A stretch of 6,226 bases of DNA from Candidatus Solibacter sp. (GTDB taxonomy: Bacteria; Acidobacteriota; Terriglobia; Bryobacterales; Bryobacteraceae), in contig JAPKZC010001034.1 of the NCBI GenBank assembly GCA_026394025.1, positions 1 to 6,226 on the forward strand, in the 5' to 3' direction. Below are positions 5,454 through 6,226 of the stretch, piece by piece; within the stretch, counting starts at the first letter, position 1; each line of letters starts with the position of its first letter. The translations under genes and the position numbers were made by a program. The notes below the pieces were generated by a model. The model was given only the letters and a program-made list of their open reading frames with translations, was not told the origin of the DNA and made no database searches.

Positions 5454-6146
5454 TTACCTAAGCAAGTCTGGGCGCAGTCTCTCCGTCTTCTCGCGAGCGA
5501 GCTTCTTGCGGAATTTGCGAATTTCCTCGTGATTGCCGCCCAGTAGGATGTCCGGCGCCTTCCAGCCGCGGAATTCCGCCGGGCGCGTCCAGTGGGGGCA
5601 ATCGAGCAAGCCCTCGCCGTGGCCGGTATCCTGGAACGATTCGAACGCCGACGATGCTTCGTTGCCCAGCACTCCGGGCAACAGGCGCGCTACTGTGTCG
5701 ACGACTACCGCGGCCGCGAGTTCACCACCGCTCAGGACGTAGTTGCCGATGGAGATTTCTTCGTCCGCCAGATGCTCCGCCACGCGTTCATCCACGCCTT
5801 CATAGCGGCCGCAGATCAGCAGCAGCTCCCCGCTCTCGGCAAGGCGGTTGGCGATGGCTTGATCGAACAATCGTCCCTGCGCCGAAAGCAGCGCGACCTT
5901 CTGTCCGGGTTGGCGGTCCGGCCAGATGGATTCCACAGCGGGGAAGATGGGTTCTCACTTGAGCACCATACCTTCTTCGCCGCCGAAGGGCCGGTCGTCC
6001 ACGGTGCGGTGGCGATCGTGAGTCCAATCGCGGAGGTTGTGTATGCGGATGTCCAGCAGGCCGGCGTCTTTGCCGCGCTTCACCACGCCGTGCGCGAACG
6101 GTCCCTCGAAGAACTCGGGGAAGATCGTCAGCACATGGAAGATCAC
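5454..6146 (-). pseudogene. trmD: tRNA (guanine-N1-)-methyltransferase TrmD, interrupted by in-frame TGA at codon 64
   Basis: TrmD methylates G37 of tRNAs (m1G37) with S-adenosylmethionine and guards the reading frame; it is essential or nearly so in most bacteria. The frame runs 230 codons from GTG 6146. Codons 1-63 give MIFHVLTIFPEFFEGPF...DDRPFGGEEGMVLK, then TGA (5957-5955), then, in the same frame, EPIFPAVESIW and the rest of the enzyme. All key elements are there: the SPOUT trefoil-knot segments CGRYEGVDER (112-121) and SIGNYVLSGGE (132-142), GVLGNEAS, and LLDCPHWTRP (181-190) with the catalytic Asp. No other lesion is seen, so either a very recent nonsense change or a base error explains it. 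No ribosome binding site is evident for a restart at GTG 5936. The start overlaps the rimM stop as GTGA, the usual rimM-trmD coupling. rplS, often next, is not downstream. Confidence 0.9.
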
Positions 6147-6226
6147 GGGCGGTTCAAGTCCTTTAATCCTTCGGGCAGTTCAACCGCGATACGTTTGGCC
6201 GCGGGATCGATGTCCACGCAGATGGA
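6143..6226 (-). CDS. rimM: ribosome maturation factor RimM, C-terminal end (5' part outside window)
   Basis: The leftward frame entering from the right edge encodes 27 residues, SICVDIDPAAKRIAVELPEG and on to LKDLNRP, stopping at TGA (6145-6143). This is the characteristic RimM C-terminal pattern (V-x-x-I/C-D-x-x-x-x-x-I-x-V-x-x-P-E-G-L-x-x-L-N) from its PRC-barrel domain. RimM helps assemble the head of the 30S subunit by binding protein S19. Identity rests on this motif and on the classical rimM-trmD gene order; the two genes overlap by 4 bp (GTGA). Confidence 0.85.
   Translation of the reverse strand, partial: SICVDIDPAAKRIAVELPEGLKDLNRP

Noticed and set aside
5454..5936. Treating the trmD 3' part as an independent gene starting at GTG 5936
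   Set aside because: It is in the same frame as the 5' part, lacks a ribosome binding site and begins in the middle of the conserved domain.
5905..5957. Selenocysteine reading of the trmD TGA, prompted by a small TGGC/GCCA hairpin about 30 nt downstream
   Set aside because: The stem is only 4 bp and poorly placed for a bacterial SECIS, and TrmD is not a known selenoprotein. An error or nonsense change is simpler.
1..6226. CRISPR arrays, tRNA or rRNA genes, insertion-sequence transposases and phage genes
   Set aside because: None was seen: no regularly spaced repeats, no cloverleaf or rRNA-like segments, no transposase motifs or terminal repeats.

Overview
This GC-rich window carries tightly packed genes on both strands and reads like a chromosomal stretch of a soil or sediment heterotroph. 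The style of the proteins (TrmD with the acidobacterial-looking 'EGPFAHGVV' start, paired Gfo/Idh and TIM-barrel sugar genes, long GC-rich intergenic palindromes) suggests Acidobacteriota, perhaps the Solibacter/Bryobacter side. That placement is inference and was not tested by a search.

Layout. At the left edge the last 24 codons of an unidentified rightward gene run into the stop codon of a leftward pair (73-1895): a Gfo/Idh/MocA-family oxidoreductase followed, with a 19-bp overlap, by a sugar-phosphate isomerase/epimerase-like TIM barrel. These two are translationally linked and probably process a sugar or polyol. Divergent from them is a small helical protein of unknown function (2016-2240), then a stand-alone cyclic-nucleotide-binding-domain protein (2403-2879) with its own probable promoter.

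The stretch 2880-3548 holds no intact recognisable gene. It contains remains of what looks like a redox operon. One is a small Cys-rich ORF separated from its own strong ribosome binding site and ATG by one base. The other is the N-terminal part of an HdrC-like 4Fe-4S protein with a perfect first cluster motif and nothing recognisable after it. The cAMP-type sensor domain just upstream may be the surviving member of that operon.

From 3549 to 5327 an intact two-gene operon encodes a KDPG/KHG aldolase (Eda type) and a PfkB-family kinase, best read as 2-keto-3-deoxygluconate kinase. Together they would turn KDG into KDPG and then into pyruvate and glyceraldehyde 3-phosphate. With the leftward sugar genes this gives the window a carbohydrate-catabolism theme.

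Between this operon and the convergent rimM-trmD pair on the right lies a 100-base palindrome with 39-bp arms. All four of its non-Watson-Crick positions become G-U pairs in leftward RNA. The right edge is the end of rimM, overlapping by 4 bp the GTG start of trmD. trmD is full length and well conserved but has an in-frame TGA at codon 64, so as written it cannot make this normally essential tRNA methyltransferase. No complete new system is evident. The items most worth checking are the trmD stop, the broken redox cluster and the palindrome. Three disruptions in about 6 kb also raise the possibility of sequence errors.
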